A stretch of DNA of 64,000 nt from Streptomyces roseus (GCF_001044425.1 NZ_LFML01000159.1:24503-88502), one strand, 5' to 3'; positions 17,911-26,719 are shown, counted from the stretch's first letter. Made by a program: numbers and translations. Notes: generated by a model from the letters alone, not told the origin.

Positions 17911-18021
17911 ACCGCCCACCCTAGCGATCTGACGTTACGTCAGGAACAGCGGCTCGGCGCGGCCGCCGGGGAGGCAGCCTTACCCGCTCCCGGCGGCGGG
18001 GTTAGGCTGGCGCCCGTACCT

Positions 18022-18117
18022 ATCGCGGGAGTCCGGGCGCACCGGGCTGAGAGGGAGGCTGAGCGGCCTCCGACCGTACGAACCTGATCCGGGTCATGCC
18101 GGCGAAGGGAGGGGCTG
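18022..18117 (+). promoter_or_regulatory. TPP riboswitch (THI element)
   Basis: The conserved thi-box features are present in order: a P1/P2 arm with GGGAGTCCGGGCGCACCGGG, the invariant CTGAGAGGG, a variable P3 stem (GGAGGCTGAGCGGCCTCC) and the second half ACCTGATCCGGGTCATGCC followed by GGCGAAGGGAGG. It ends within 10 bases of the thiO start, so in Streptomyces it probably acts by hiding the ribosome site when thiamine pyrophosphate is bound. Confidence 0.93.
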
Positions 18118-18124
18118 GACGCCC

Positions 18125-19306
18125 ATGCACTCGTCTGTGAACGGATCCGACCCGGGATCCGACGTCCTCGTCATCGGGGGCGGGATCATCGGCCTGGTCA
18201 CCGCCTGGCGGGCGGCCCGGCACGGGCTGCGCACCGTACTCGCCGACCCGGCGCCGGGCGGCGGCGCCGCGCAGGTCGCGGCCGGCATGCTCGCCCCCGT
18301 CACGGAGCTGCACTACGGGGAGGAGAGCCTGCTGGGGCTGGGCCTCGCCTCCGCAGCCCGCTACCCGGAGTTCGCCGCCGAGCTGGCCGAGGCCAGCGGC
18401 GGCATGGACATCGGCTACCGCGCCTGCGGCACGCTCGCCGTCGCCCTCGACTCCGACGACCGGCTGCACCTGCGCGAACTGCACGCCCTCCAGCGCCGCT
18501 GCGGCCTGGAGTCCGAGTGGCTCACCGGCCGCGAGTGCCGCCGCCTGGAACCGCTGCTGGCCCCGGGCGTACGGGGTGGCCTGCGCGTGGACGGCGACCA
18601 CCAGGTCGACCCGCGCCGGCTCGCGGCCGCCCTGCTGGCCGCGTGCGAGCGCGCCGGGGTGGAGATCCGCCGGGCGAGCGCGGAGCGGCTGCTGACCGCC
18701 GCGGACCGGGCCCTCGGCGTACGGCTCGACGACGGTACGGAGCTCCGCGCCGACCAGGTCGTCCTCGCCGCGGGCTCGCTCAGCGGCAAGCTGGCCGGCG
18801 TACCGCCCCGGGCGCTGCCTCCCGTACGGCCCGTGAAGGGCCAGGTGCTGCGGCTCGCGGTGCCGGCGGCGTACGCGCCGTTCCTGTCGCGGACGGTACG
18901 GGCGGTGGTCCGCGGCAGCCACGTCTACCTGGTGCCGCGCGAGAACGGCGAGCTCGTCGTCGGGGCCACCAGCGAGGAACTCGGCTGGGACACCACGGTC
19001 ACCGCGGGCGGGGTGTACGAACTCCTGCGCGACGCGCACGAACTGGTACCCGGCATCACCGAACTGCCGCTGACCGAGACCCGGGCCGGTCTGCGGCCCG
19101 GCACCCCGGACAACGCCCCGCTGCTCGGCCCGACCGAGCTGCCCGGCCTCCACCTGGCCACCGGCCACTACCGCAACGGGGTGCTGCTGACCCCGCTCAC
19201 CGGCGACGTGATGGCGCAGCTGCTGACCACCGGCACGCTGGCGGAGATCGCCCGCCCGTTCACCCCCCGCCGGTTCTCCGCCGCACGTCAGGAGTCGTAC
19301 GCATGA
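18125..19306 (+). CDS. thiO: Glycine oxidase ThiO
   Basis: A 393-residue FAD-dependent amine oxidase that oxidises glycine to the imine needed for the thiazole ring of thiamine. The FAD-binding motif VLVIGGGIIGLVTAWRAARH is near the N-terminus; RPVKGQVLRL, VYLVPRENGELVVGATSEE, the substrate-binding ETRAGLRPGTPDNAPLLG and the C-terminal GHYRNGVLLTPLTGD are typical DAO/ThiO motifs. It is the first gene after the TPP riboswitch, and its stop overlaps the thiS start (ATGA), so thiO, thiS and thiG are coupled. Confidence 0.94.
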   Translation: MHSSVNGSDPGSDVLVIGGGIIGLVTAWRAARHGLRTVLADPAPGGGAAQVAAGMLAPVTELHYGEESLLGLGLASAARYPEFAAELAEASGGMDIGYRACGTLAVALDSDDRLHLRELHALQRRCGLESEWLTGRECRRLEPLLAPGVRGGLRVDGDHQVDPRRLAAALLAACERAGVEIRRASAERLLTAADRALGVRLDDGTELRADQVVLAAGSLSGKLAGVPPRALPPVRPVKGQVLRLAVPAAYAPFLSRTVRAVVRGSHVYLVPRENGELVVGATSEELGWDTTVTAGGVYELLRDAHELVPGITELPLTETRAGLRPGTPDNAPLLGPTELPGLHLATGHYRNGVLLTPLTGDVMAQLLTTGTLAEIARPFTPRRFSAARQESYA

Positions 19307-19503
19307 CCATCTCCGTCAACGGCGAGCCGCGCGAGATCGCGGCCGGCACCACCCTCGACGCGGTGGTCGCCACCTTGACCGCGGCGCCGTCCGGCGTCGC
19401 GGCCGCACTGAACGAGACCGTCGTCCCGCGCGGGCAGTGGCCGCTCACACCGGTGGGCGAGGGCGACCGGGTCGAGGTCCTCACCGCCGTACAGGGGGGC
19501 TGA
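19303..19503 (+). CDS. thiS: Sulfur carrier protein ThiS
   Basis: A 66-residue ubiquitin-like protein ending in Gly-Gly (VLTAVQGG), the C-terminus that is adenylated and thiocarboxylated to deliver sulfur to ThiG. It opens MTISVNGEPREIAAGTTLDA, as in the family. Start overlaps the thiO stop and thiG follows after 5 bases. The small size and the diglycine make the call secure. Confidence 0.95.
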   Translation: MTISVNGEPREIAAGTTLDAVVATLTAAPSGVAAALNETVVPRGQWPLTPVGEGDRVEVLTAVQGG

Positions 19504-19508
19504 GCGCG

Positions 19509-20303
19509 ATGGCCGACGACGTTTTCCGGCTGGGCGGGCGGACCTTCTCGTCCCGCCTGATCATGGGCACGGGGGGGGCGCCGAGCCTGGACGTCCTGGA
19601 ACGGGCGCTGGTCGCGTCCGGTACGGAGCTCACGACGGTCGCCATGCGGCGGCTGGACCCGACGGTGCAGGGCTCCGTCCTGTCGGTGCTGACGAAGCTG
19701 GGCATCTGCGTCCTCCCGAACACCGCCGGCTGCTTCACGGCGGGCGAGGCCGTGCTGACCGCGCGCCTGGCACGGGAGGCGCTGGGCACCGACTGGATCA
19801 AGCTGGAGGTGGTGGCGGACGAGCGGACGCTGCTGCCGGACGGGGTGGAGCTGCTGGACGCGGCGGAGACCCTGGTGGACGAGGGCTTCACCGTCCTCCC
19901 CTACACGAACGACGACCCGGTGCTGGCGCGCAAGCTGGAGGACGTGGGCTGCGCGGCGATCATGCCGCTGGGGTCGCCGATCGGGTCGGGGATGGGGATC
20001 CGCAACCCGCACAACTTCGAGCTGATCGCCGAGCGGGCCGGGGTTCCGGTGATCCTGGACGCGGGGGCGGGCACGGCCTCGGACGTGGCGCTGGCGATGG
20101 AGCTGGGGTGCGCGGCGGTGATGCTGGCCTCGGCGGTGACGCGGGCCCAGTTCCCGGTGCTGATGGCGGCGGCCATGCGCGACGCGGTCTCGGCGGGCCG
20201 GCTGGCCCACCGCGCGGGCCGCATCCCCCAGCGCCGCTTCGCGGAACCGTCCTCCCCCACCCGGGGCCGAGCCGCCCTGGACCCGGAACGCCCGGCGTTC
20301 TGA
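19509..20303 (+). CDS. thiG: Thiazole synthase ThiG
   Basis: A 264-residue TIM-barrel enzyme that condenses deoxyxylulose phosphate, dehydroglycine and the ThiS thiocarboxylate into the thiazole of thiamine. Motifs seen are SRLIMGTGGAPSLDVLERAL, LPNTAGCFTAGEAVLTARLA, DWIKLEVVADERTLLPD, AAIMPLGSPIGSGMGIRNPH and PVILDAGAGTASDVALAMEL. The ATG at 19509 directly follows thiS; an in-frame ATG inside thiS is a shadow. It is the last gene of the riboswitch-controlled operon. Confidence 0.95.
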   Translation: MADDVFRLGGRTFSSRLIMGTGGAPSLDVLERALVASGTELTTVAMRRLDPTVQGSVLSVLTKLGICVLPNTAGCFTAGEAVLTARLAREALGTDWIKLEVVADERTLLPDGVELLDAAETLVDEGFTVLPYTNDDPVLARKLEDVGCAAIMPLGSPIGSGMGIRNPHNFELIAERAGVPVILDAGAGTASDVALAMELGCAAVMLASAVTRAQFPVLMAAAMRDAVSAGRLAHRAGRIPQRRFAEPSSPTRGRAALDPERPAF

Positions 20304-20428
20304 CGGCGGCGCGGCGCGGGGTGCGGGGCCCGCCCCCGCTGCCCGCGCGGCGCCTCCCACGTCACAGCTGCGCTGCAAGCTCACCGGCCGCTCGTCGGCG
20401 GCCGCAGGGACGCTCGTAGAATCGCCGG

Positions 20429-22384
20429 GTGGATACGACCCTGGATGACCCCCTCGTCGGGCAGACACTCGACGGCCGCTACCGCGTGGAGGCGCGCATC
20501 GCGGCCGGCGGCATGGCGACGGTCTACCGGGCCGTGGACACCCGCCTCGACCGCGTACTCGCCCTCAAGGTGATGCACCCGGCGCTCGCCGCCGACGCCG
20601 GCTTCGTCGACCGCTTCATCCGCGAGGCCAAGTCCGTCGCCCGCCTCGCGCACCCCAACGTCGTCGCCGTCTTCGACCAGGGGACCGACGGGCCGTACAC
20701 GTACCTGGCCATGGAGTACGTCTCCGGCTGCACGCTGCGCGACGTGCTGCGCGAGCGCGGGGCGCTGCGGCCCCGTGCGGCCCTCGACATCCTGGAGCCG
20801 GTCCTGGCCGCCCTCGGCGCCGCCCACCGCGCGGGGTTCGTACACCGCGACATGAAGCCCGAGAACGTCCTGATCGGCGACGACGGCCGGGTCAAGGTCG
20901 CGGACTTCGGCCTGGTCCGCAGCGTGGACACCGTCACCAGCACCACCGGCGCCGTCCTCGGCACCGTCTCCTACCTCGCCCCCGAGCAGATCGAGAACGG
21001 GGCCACCGACACCCGCGTGGACGTCTACGCCTGCGGCGTCGTCCTGTACGAGATGCTCACCGGCTCCAAGCCGCACACCGGCGGCACCCCCGCCCAGGTG
21101 CTCTACCAGCACCTCCACGAGGACGTACCGCCCCCGTCGGCGGCCGTTCCGGGGCTGCCCGGGATCCTGGACCAGCTCGTCACGTACGCGACCGCCCGCG
21201 ACCCGGAGCTGCGGCCCACCGACGCCGCCGGACTGCTCGGGCTGACGCTCGACGCCCGCGCCCTGCTCGGCGACGCCGAGCTGGACGCGGTGCCGCCGCA
21301 GGCTCGGGCCGAGCAGCGCGACGCCGGCGAGGACCGCACCAGCGTGATCCCCCGGCCCGTCACGGCGCAGCCGCCCGTGCACCAGACGTCCCGGCTGGAA
21401 CGCCCGGAAGCCACGCCCGCCGCGGCGGCGAACGCCCGCCCGGCCCAGACGCTCGCCGAGGCGCCGCTGCCGCCGCGATCGCGCGGCCCGCGCGCACCGC
21501 GCCGCGGGACCCTGCTCGTGATCGCCGGCGTCCTGCTCGCGCTCGGCCTCGGCACCGGGGTCTGGTACATCAACGCCGGCCAGTTCACCAAGGTCCCCAA
21601 CCTGCTCGGCAAGACCGAGGCGCAGGCCAAGTCCGACCTTTCGGCGGCCGGCCTGGGCGTGAAGCGGGTCGACCGGAAGTTCAGCGACACCTTCGACCGG
21701 GGGACGGTGATGGACTCCGACCCCGAGAGCGGCAAGCGCATCCGCGGCAACGGTGCGGTGGCGCTCACGGTCTCGCGCGGCCCTGAGGTCGTCGTCGTAC
21801 CGGACGTGACGGGCAGGCCGCTGGAGGAGGCCAAGGCCGAGCTGGTCAGGAGCGGGCTGGCGCCCGGCATGGTCACGCAGGCCTTCAGTCAGGACGTCGC
21901 CCAGGGCTCGGTGGTCTCCACGAACCCGCCCGGCGGGCAGAAGCGGTCGCCCGACACGGCGGTCGCGCTCGTGGTCAGCAAGGGCCGGCCGGTGCAGGTG
22001 ACGAGCGTGGTCGGACGGCCCCTGGACCAGGCGCGGGCCGCCCTCCAGGACCTCGGCCTCAAGGTCGAGACGGCCGCCGAGGAGGTCAACTCGCCGTTCC
22101 CGGCCGGTACGGTCGCCAACCAGTCGATCGGCGCCGGCTCCCAGGCCGCGACCGGCGACACGGTGACGCTCACCGTGTCCAAGGGCCCCCGGCAGATCCC
22201 GGTGCCGAACGTGACCGGCCAGGAGGCGGACGTGGCCCGCAAGACGCTGGAGGGGGCCGGTTTCAAGGTGAAGGTGGAGCGGCCGCTCATCTCCTTCGGC
22301 AACACGGTGGACGCCCAGTCGGTGCCGGGCGGCCAGAGCGCCCCCGAGGGCAGCACGATCGTCCTGCGGACCAAGGGGCTGTAG
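20429..22384 (+). CDS. PASTA-domain Ser/Thr protein kinase (PknB-like)
   Basis: A 651-residue membrane-bound Hanks-type kinase. Kinase domain about residues 15-275: P-loop IAAGGMATVYRAVD, ATP-binding Lys in LALKVMHPAL, catalytic loop VHRDMKPENVL, DFG in KVADFGLVRS and activation segment TTGAVLGTVSYLAPEQI. A Pro-rich linker leads to one membrane helix (TLLVIAGVLLALGLGTGVWY, about 365-385) and four extracellular PASTA repeats that in homologues bind peptidoglycan or lipid II fragments. It starts at GTG 20429 and is followed after 4 bases by endonuclease IV. It probably signals cell-wall state; the Rv2175c-type protein nearby is a candidate substrate. Confidence 0.95.
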   Translation: MDTTLDDPLVGQTLDGRYRVEARIAAGGMATVYRAVDTRLDRVLALKVMHPALAADAGFVDRFIREAKSVARLAHPNVVAVFDQGTDGPYTYLAMEYVSGCTLRDVLRERGALRPRAALDILEPVLAALGAAHRAGFVHRDMKPENVLIGDDGRVKVADFGLVRSVDTVTSTTGAVLGTVSYLAPEQIENGATDTRVDVYACGVVLYEMLTGSKPHTGGTPAQVLYQHLHEDVPPPSAAVPGLPGILDQLVTYATARDPELRPTDAAGLLGLTLDARALLGDAELDAVPPQARAEQRDAGEDRTSVIPRPVTAQPPVHQTSRLERPEATPAAAANARPAQTLAEAPLPPRSRGPRAPRRGTLLVIAGVLLALGLGTGVWYINAGQFTKVPNLLGKTEAQAKSDLSAAGLGVKRVDRKFSDTFDRGTVMDSDPESGKRIRGNGAVALTVSRGPEVVVVPDVTGRPLEEAKAELVRSGLAPGMVTQAFSQDVAQGSVVSTNPPGGQKRSPDTAVALVVSKGRPVQVTSVVGRPLDQARAALQDLGLKVETAAEEVNSPFPAGTVANQSIGAGSQAATGDTVTLTVSKGPRQIPVPNVTGQEADVARKTLEGAGFKVKVERPLISFGNTVDAQSVPGGQSAPEGSTIVLRTKGL

Positions 22385-22388
22385 AGCG

Positions 22389-23258
22389 ATGGACCACATC
22401 ATGCGCAATCCCGTCGGCGGGCACGTGCCGGTCGCCGGCGGCCTCGCCTCGGTGGGGCTGACGTACGCGCGGGAGATGGGGGCCGAGGCCGTACAGGTCT
22501 TCGTCGCCAATCCGCGCGGCTGGGCCACCCCGGTCGGGAACCCGGCGCAGGACGAGCTGTTCCGCAGCCAGTGCGCCGAGGGGTCGATCCCGGCGTACGT
22601 CCACGCCCCCTACCTGATCAACTTCGGCTCGCACACCGAGGCGACCGTCGAGAAGTCCGTGGAGTCGTTGCGGCACTCGCTGCGCCGCGGCCGGGAGATC
22701 GGCGCGCTCGGGGTGGTCGTACACACCGGCTCGGCGACCGGAGGACGGCCGCGCGAGGCGGCGTACGCGCAGGTCAGGGAGCATCTGCTGCCGCTGCTGG
22801 ACGAGCTGACGCACGCGGACGACCCGTTCCTGCTGCTGGAGTCCACGGCCGGGCAGGGCTCCTCGCTGTGCTCGCGGACCTGGGACTTCGGCCCCTACTT
22901 CGAGGCGCTCGACCACCACCCCAAGCTGGGGATCTGCCTGGACACCTGCCACGTCTTCGCCGCCGGGCACGACCTGGCGGAGCGGGGCGGGGCGAAGCAG
23001 ACGCTGGACCTGCTGGTGGACACGGTGGGCGAGGGGCGGCTGAAGCTGATCCACGCGAACGACTCGAAGGAGGGCGTGGGCTCCCTCAAGGACCGCCACG
23101 CCAACATCGGGCAGGGCCACATCGGCCGGGACGCCTTCGCCGAGCTCATCGCCCACCCCGCGATGGAGGGCGTCCCGCTGATCACCGAGACGCCGGGCGG
23201 GAAGGAGGGCCACGCGGCGGACGTGGCCCTGCTGAAGGAACTGCGCGAGCTCCCCTGA
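22389..23258 (+). CDS. nfo: Endonuclease IV (AP endonuclease)
   Basis: A 289-residue TIM-barrel AP endonuclease of the Nfo family, which incises abasic sites in base-excision repair using three zinc ions. Metal-ligand motifs are visible: YVHAPYLINF, VVHTGSATGG, LLLESTAGQGS, LGICLDTCHVFAAGHDL, LIHANDSKEGVGSLKDRHAN with IGQGHIG, and VPLITETPGG. The start is the ATG at 22389, with a possible in-frame ATG four codons later. It follows the kinase gene almost without a gap and is probably co-transcribed. Confidence 0.93.
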   Translation: MDHIMRNPVGGHVPVAGGLASVGLTYAREMGAEAVQVFVANPRGWATPVGNPAQDELFRSQCAEGSIPAYVHAPYLINFGSHTEATVEKSVESLRHSLRRGREIGALGVVVHTGSATGGRPREAAYAQVREHLLPLLDELTHADDPFLLLESTAGQGSSLCSRTWDFGPYFEALDHHPKLGICLDTCHVFAAGHDLAERGGAKQTLDLLVDTVGEGRLKLIHANDSKEGVGSLKDRHANIGQGHIGRDAFAELIAHPAMEGVPLITETPGGKEGHAADVALLKELRELP

Positions 23259-23369
23259 AGCGTACGGCCGTCCGGGCGGCGTCGGCCGCGGGCACTCGGC
23301 CGCGGCACGGGCCAGGCGGTCGTCCCCCCCGTACCACTCGCCCGAGGCACCACTGACCCGGGGGCGGGC

Positions 23370-24002
23370 CTACAGCTCGGGGCCGTCCCCCGGCTCCTCC
23401 TGGTACGAGTAGCGCTGCTCCCGCCAGGGGTCGCCGATGTTGTGGTAGCCGCGCTCCTCCCAGAAGCCGCGGCGGTCGGCGGTCATGTACTCGATGCCGC
23501 GGACCCACTTGGGGCCCTTCCACGCGTAGAGGTGCGGGACGACGAGCCGTACCGGGAAACCGTGTTCGGCGGTGAGCAGTTCGCCGCCCTCGTGGGTGGC
23601 GAAGACGGTCCGGTCGGAGGCGAAGTCGGCCAGCCGCAGATTGGAGCTGAAGCCGTACTCGGCCCACACCATCACATGCGTGACCTGCGGCGACGGCGGC
23701 GCCAGGGCGAGTATCTCGCGGGCGAGGACTCCGCCCCACTCGGCGCCCGGCATGCTGAACTTCGTCACGCAGTGCAGGTCCGCCACGACGGATTCGAACG
23801 GCAGGGCCGTGAACTCCTCGTGGTTCCAGCAGTGCTTGTCACCGTCGGCGGTGGCCCCGAAGACACGGAACTCCCAGCGGTCCGGCTTGAACTTGGGGAC
23901 CGGGCCGTAGTGGGTGACCGGCCAGCCGCGCTGCAGCCGCTGTCCCGGAGGAAGCTCCAGGTGCTCTGCTCCCGGAGATTCCCGGCTTTCCGGCTGGCCC
24001 AT
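23370..24002 (-). CDS. Sulfite-oxidase-like molybdopterin oxidoreductase
   Basis: A 210-residue protein with the molybdopterin domain of the sulfite oxidase/YedY superfamily. The molybdenum-coordinating Cys is in DLHCVTKFSMPGAEWGGV, followed by THVMVWAEYGFSSNLRLAD, a cofactor-binding stretch VRLVVPHLYAWKGPKWVRG and the C-terminal GFWEERGYHNIGDPW typical of the family. There is no Tat signal peptide, heme domain or dimerisation domain, so it is a short, probably cytoplasmic version. Physiological substrate unknown. It converges on endonuclease IV. Confidence 0.9.
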   Translation of the reverse strand: MGQPESRESPGAEHLELPPGQRLQRGWPVTHYGPVPKFKPDRWEFRVFGATADGDKHCWNHEEFTALPFESVVADLHCVTKFSMPGAEWGGVLAREILALAPPSPQVTHVMVWAEYGFSSNLRLADFASDRTVFATHEGGELLTAEHGFPVRLVVPHLYAWKGPKWVRGIEYMTADRRGFWEERGYHNIGDPWREQRYSYQEEPGDGPEL

Positions 24003-24214
24003 GTCTCCATGGTGACAGACGCGGCAGGGTGGTCACGACCAGGTGTGCCCCGATACGGGCAAGTCACGCCAACTCACACTAAGGAGGCACTTACTGGACG
24101 GCCCCCTGCGGCGGTGCGAGGATGCGCGCACTCCCCCGGTCACGGCTGGGGGCGGTAGCGCGATACCCCCCAGCCCCGTCACACAGCTGACATTGCCTGG
24201 AAGGAGCCTCTGCG

Positions 24215-24694
24215 ATGCAGGGCGACCCCGAGGTCCTCGAGTTTCTGAACGAGCAGTTGACCGGCGAGCTCACGGCGATCAACCAGTACTGGCTCCACTA
24301 CCGGATCCAGGACAACAAGGGTTGGACCAAGCTCGCGAAGTACACGCGTGAAGAGTCCATCGATGAGATGAAGCACGCGGACAAGATCACCGAACGCATC
24401 CTGATGCTGGACGGGCTGCCGAACTACCAGCGGCTCTTCCACGTGCGGGTCGGCCAGACCCTGACGGAGATGTTCCAGGCGGACCGCCAGGTCGAGGTCG
24501 AGGCCATCGACCGCCTCAAGCGGGGCATCGAGGTGATGCGCGGCAAGGGCGACGTGACCTCGGCGCGCCTCTTCGAGGAGATCCTGGGGGACGAGGAGCA
24601 CCACATCGACTACCTCGACACCCAGCTGGAGCTCATCGAGAGCATCGGGGAGCCGCTCTACATCGCGCAGCTGATCGAGCAGCCGGAGGGCTGA
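24215..24694 (+). CDS. bfr: Bacterioferritin
   Basis: A 159-residue heme-containing ferritin that stores iron as ferric mineral. The ferroxidase ligands fall in LTGELTAINQYW (Glu18), EESIDEMKHADKITERI (Glu51, His54), QVEVEAIDRLK (Glu94) and GDEEHHIDYL (Glu127, His130); the heme-ligand Met52 is in EMKHAD. Length is standard. It converges on the Bfd gene 10 bases away; Bfd mobilises iron from Bfr, so storage and release are neighbours under opposite promoters. Confidence 0.97.
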   Translation: MQGDPEVLEFLNEQLTGELTAINQYWLHYRIQDNKGWTKLAKYTREESIDEMKHADKITERILMLDGLPNYQRLFHVRVGQTLTEMFQADRQVEVEAIDRLKRGIEVMRGKGDVTSARLFEEILGDEEHHIDYLDTQLELIESIGEPLYIAQLIEQPEG

Positions 24695-24704
24695 GCCGCG
24701 GGCC

Positions 24705-24953
24705 CTACGCGGCTTCCGCGAGCTCCGGGTCGGCGGCGAGCACGGCGGCCGCGCCGCCCTTCTCCAGCAGCTCCCGGCGCGGGCAGGCCCCGCGGCCCAG
24801 GATGCCCTGGATGGTCCGTACGCAGGATCCGCAGTCGGTGCCGGCCTTGGTGACCGAGGCGATCTGGCGAGGGGTGCAGGCCCCGGCGGCCGCGTGGTCC
24901 TTGACCTGCTTGTCGGTGATCCCGAAGCAAGAGCAGACGTACACGCGGTTCAC
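24705..24953 (-). CDS. bfd: Bacterioferritin-associated ferredoxin
   Basis: An 82-residue [2Fe-2S] protein with the Bfd cysteine pattern: C-x-C in VYVCSCFGITD and C-x2-C in DCGSCVRTIQG. In other bacteria it reduces the mineral core of bacterioferritin to release iron when iron is scarce. Two iron-box sequences lie upstream, consistent with derepression under iron starvation. The C-terminal 20 residues are Ala/Glu-rich and not conserved in short Bfd proteins. Confidence 0.93.
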   Translation of the reverse strand: MNRVYVCSCFGITDKQVKDHAAAGACTPRQIASVTKAGTDCGSCVRTIQGILGRGACPRRELLEKGGAAAVLAADPELAEAA

Positions 24954-24993
24954 CTCCCGGAAGGAATGGTCTCTCCAGCCATCCCGTATTCGG

Positions 24994-25033
24994 TGAGGCT
25001 TACCTAACCGTACCTAAAGTGAGGCTTGCCTAA
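24994..25033 (-). promoter_or_regulatory. Two DmdR/IdeR-type iron boxes upstream of bfd
   Basis: Two half-conserved copies, TGAGGCTTACCTAA (24994-25007) and TGAGGCTTGCCTAA (25020-25033), lie 40-80 bases upstream of the bfd start. Read on the minus strand they give TTAGGTAAGCCTCA, matching the Streptomyces DmdR1 iron box (TTAGGTTAGGCTCACCTAA-like). Confidence 0.85.
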
Positions 25034-25043
25034 AACCCCTGGA

Positions 25044-25090
25044 TACGACGGTGGGGCACGGATCACATCGATCCGTGCCCCACCGTCGTA
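25044..25090. terminator. 21-bp perfect hairpin between the aro gene and bfd promoter
   Basis: Arms 25044-25064 and 25070-25090 are perfectly complementary over 21 bp with a 5-base loop. It lies just past the stop of the DAHP synthase gene, whose transcript it probably ends, and insulates the bfd promoter. Confidence 0.85.
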
Positions 25091-25128
25091 GGTTTCTCCG
25101 TGAGGATCCGCCCTGCGTACTGATCCGC

Positions 25129-26484
25129 TTACTGGTCGCGGTACATCTCGGCGACGAGGAAGGCCAGGTCCAGGGACTGGCTGCGGTTGAGCCGCGGGTC
25201 GCAGGCCGTCTCGTAGCGCTGGTGCAGGTCGTCGACGAAGATCTCGTCGCCGCCGCCCACGCACTCGGTGACGTCGTCACCGGTGAGCTCGACGTGGATG
25301 CCGCCCGGGTGGGTGCCCAGCGCCTTGTGGACCTCGAAGAAGCCCTTGACCTCGTCGAGCACGTCGTCGAAGCGGCGCGTCTTGTGGCCGGAGGCGGCCT
25401 CGAAGGTGTTGCCGTGCATCGGGTCCGTCACCCAGGCGACCGTCGCGCCCGAGGCCGTGACCTTCTCGACCAGCTCGGGGAGCTTGTCGCGGACCTTGTC
25501 GGCGCCCATGCGGACGACGAAGGTCAGCCGGCCCGGCTCGCGCTCGGGGTCCAGGCGGTCGATGTACGTCAGCGCCTCGTCGACCGTGGTGGTCGGGCCG
25601 AGCTTGATGCCGATCGGGTTGGCGATCTGCGAGCAGAACTCGATGTGCGCGTGGTCCAGCTGGCGGGTGCGCTCACCGATCCAGACCATGTGGCCGGAGG
25701 TGTCGTACAGCTTCCCGGTGCGGGAGTCCGTACGGGTCAGGGCGCCCTCGTAGGCGAGCAGCAGCGCCTCGTGGGAGGCGTAGAACTCGACGGCCTTGAA
25801 CTCGGCCGGGTCGGTACCGCACGCCTTCATGAAGTTCAGCGCGTTGTCGATCTCGCGCGCGAGCTGCTCGTAGCGCTGCCCGGAGGGGGAGGACTTCACG
25901 AAGTCCTGGTTCCAGGCGTGCACCTGGCGCAGGTCGGCGTAACCACCGGTGGTGAAGGCGCGCACCAGGTTCAGCGTCGACGCGGACGCGTGGTACATGC
26001 GCTTGAGCCGCTCGGGGTCCGGGATCCGGGCCTCTTCGGTGAAGGCGAAGCCGTTGACGGAGTCGCCGCGGTAGGTCGGCAGGGTGACGCCGTCGCGGGT
26101 CTCGGTGTCCTTGGAGCGCGGCTTGGAGTACTGGCCGGCGATGCGTCCCACCTTGACGACGGGCACGGAGGCCGCGTACGTCAGGACGGCGCTCATCTGG
26201 AGCAGCGTCTTCAGCTTGGCGCGGATGTGTTCGGCGGACACGGCGTCGAAGGCCTCGGCGCAGTCGCCGCCCTGCAGCAGGAACGCCTCGCCCTTGGCGA
26301 CGGCTCCCAGACGGGCGCGCAGCTGGTCGCACTCACCCGCGAAAACGAGGGGAGGATACGACTCGAGGTCCGCGACGACAGCGCGCAGGGCCTCGGCATC
26401 GGGGTACGAAGGCTGCTGCGCCGCGGGAAGGTCTCGCCAGGTCGCCTTGGCGGCGGGGGCTTGGGTTTCAGCGTTCACGGTCAC
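25129..26484 (-). CDS. Class II DAHP synthase
   Basis: A 451-residue plant-type (class II) 3-deoxy-D-arabino-heptulosonate-7-phosphate synthase, the first step of the shikimate pathway, joining PEP and erythrose 4-phosphate. Signatures include LLQGGDCAEAFD, SVPVVKVGRIAGQYSKPRS, the GYADLRQVHAWNQDFV stretch, IANPIGIKLGPTTT, VAWVTDPMHGNTFEA and GGIHVELTGDDVTECVGG. The GTG at 26484 (VTVNAETQ) is preferred to the ATG three codons upstream. It is divergent from the tryptophan-attenuated anthranilate synthase gene, so entry into the pathway and the tryptophan branch are neighbours. Confidence 0.95.
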   Translation of the reverse strand: MTVNAETQAPAAKATWRDLPAAQQPSYPDAEALRAVVADLESYPPLVFAGECDQLRARLGAVAKGEAFLLQGGDCAEAFDAVSAEHIRAKLKTLLQMSAVLTYAASVPVVKVGRIAGQYSKPRSKDTETRDGVTLPTYRGDSVNGFAFTEEARIPDPERLKRMYHASASTLNLVRAFTTGGYADLRQVHAWNQDFVKSSPSGQRYEQLAREIDNALNFMKACGTDPAEFKAVEFYASHEALLLAYEGALTRTDSRTGKLYDTSGHMVWIGERTRQLDHAHIEFCSQIANPIGIKLGPTTTVDEALTYIDRLDPEREPGRLTFVVRMGADKVRDKLPELVEKVTASGATVAWVTDPMHGNTFEAASGHKTRRFDDVLDEVKGFFEVHKALGTHPGGIHVELTGDDVTECVGGGDEIFVDDLHQRYETACDPRLNRSQSLDLAFLVAEMYRDQ

Positions 26485-26602
26485 TCCGTACACATTACGG
26501 CGTCTCAGGCCAGGTCCAGCCCGGTGCCCACGGTATGAGACGGGTGTCTCCGCGATGGCGCGGACTCGCAGGCGGGCTCGCCGGTGGGCTATCGTCGGCG
26601 GC

Positions 26603-26674
26603 GTGTACGCGCCCTCGAACCAGAACTGGTGGTGGCCCGCTCCCGGCGGCCCACTTCTCGCGCGTACCCACTGA
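26603..26674 (+). CDS. trp leader peptide with three consecutive Trp codons
   Basis: A 23-codon frame starting GTG encodes a short peptide with NWWWPAPGG at its centre, that is three tandem TGG codons (about 26630-26638). It is followed 12 bases after its stop by a terminator hairpin and then the anthranilate synthase gene. This is the layout of a classical ribosome-mediated attenuator, as described for the Streptomyces venezuelae trpEG gene. When charged tRNA-Trp is scarce, stalling at the WWW codons would favour an antiterminator. Confidence 0.88.
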   Translation: MYAPSNQNWWWPAPGGPLLARTH

Positions 26675-26685
26675 CACGCACGACG

Positions 26686-26719
26686 CGAAGGCCGCCCGAG
26701 GGGCGGCCTTCGGTGTTTT
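26686..26719 (+). terminator. Attenuator terminator of the anthranilate synthase gene
   Basis: A 12-bp stem (26686-26697 with 26701-26712, core GAAGGCCGCCC/GGGCGGCCTTC) with a 3-base loop is followed by TGTTTT, unusually close to a textbook intrinsic terminator for this genome. It lies between the Trp leader peptide and the start of trpE. Confidence 0.88.
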
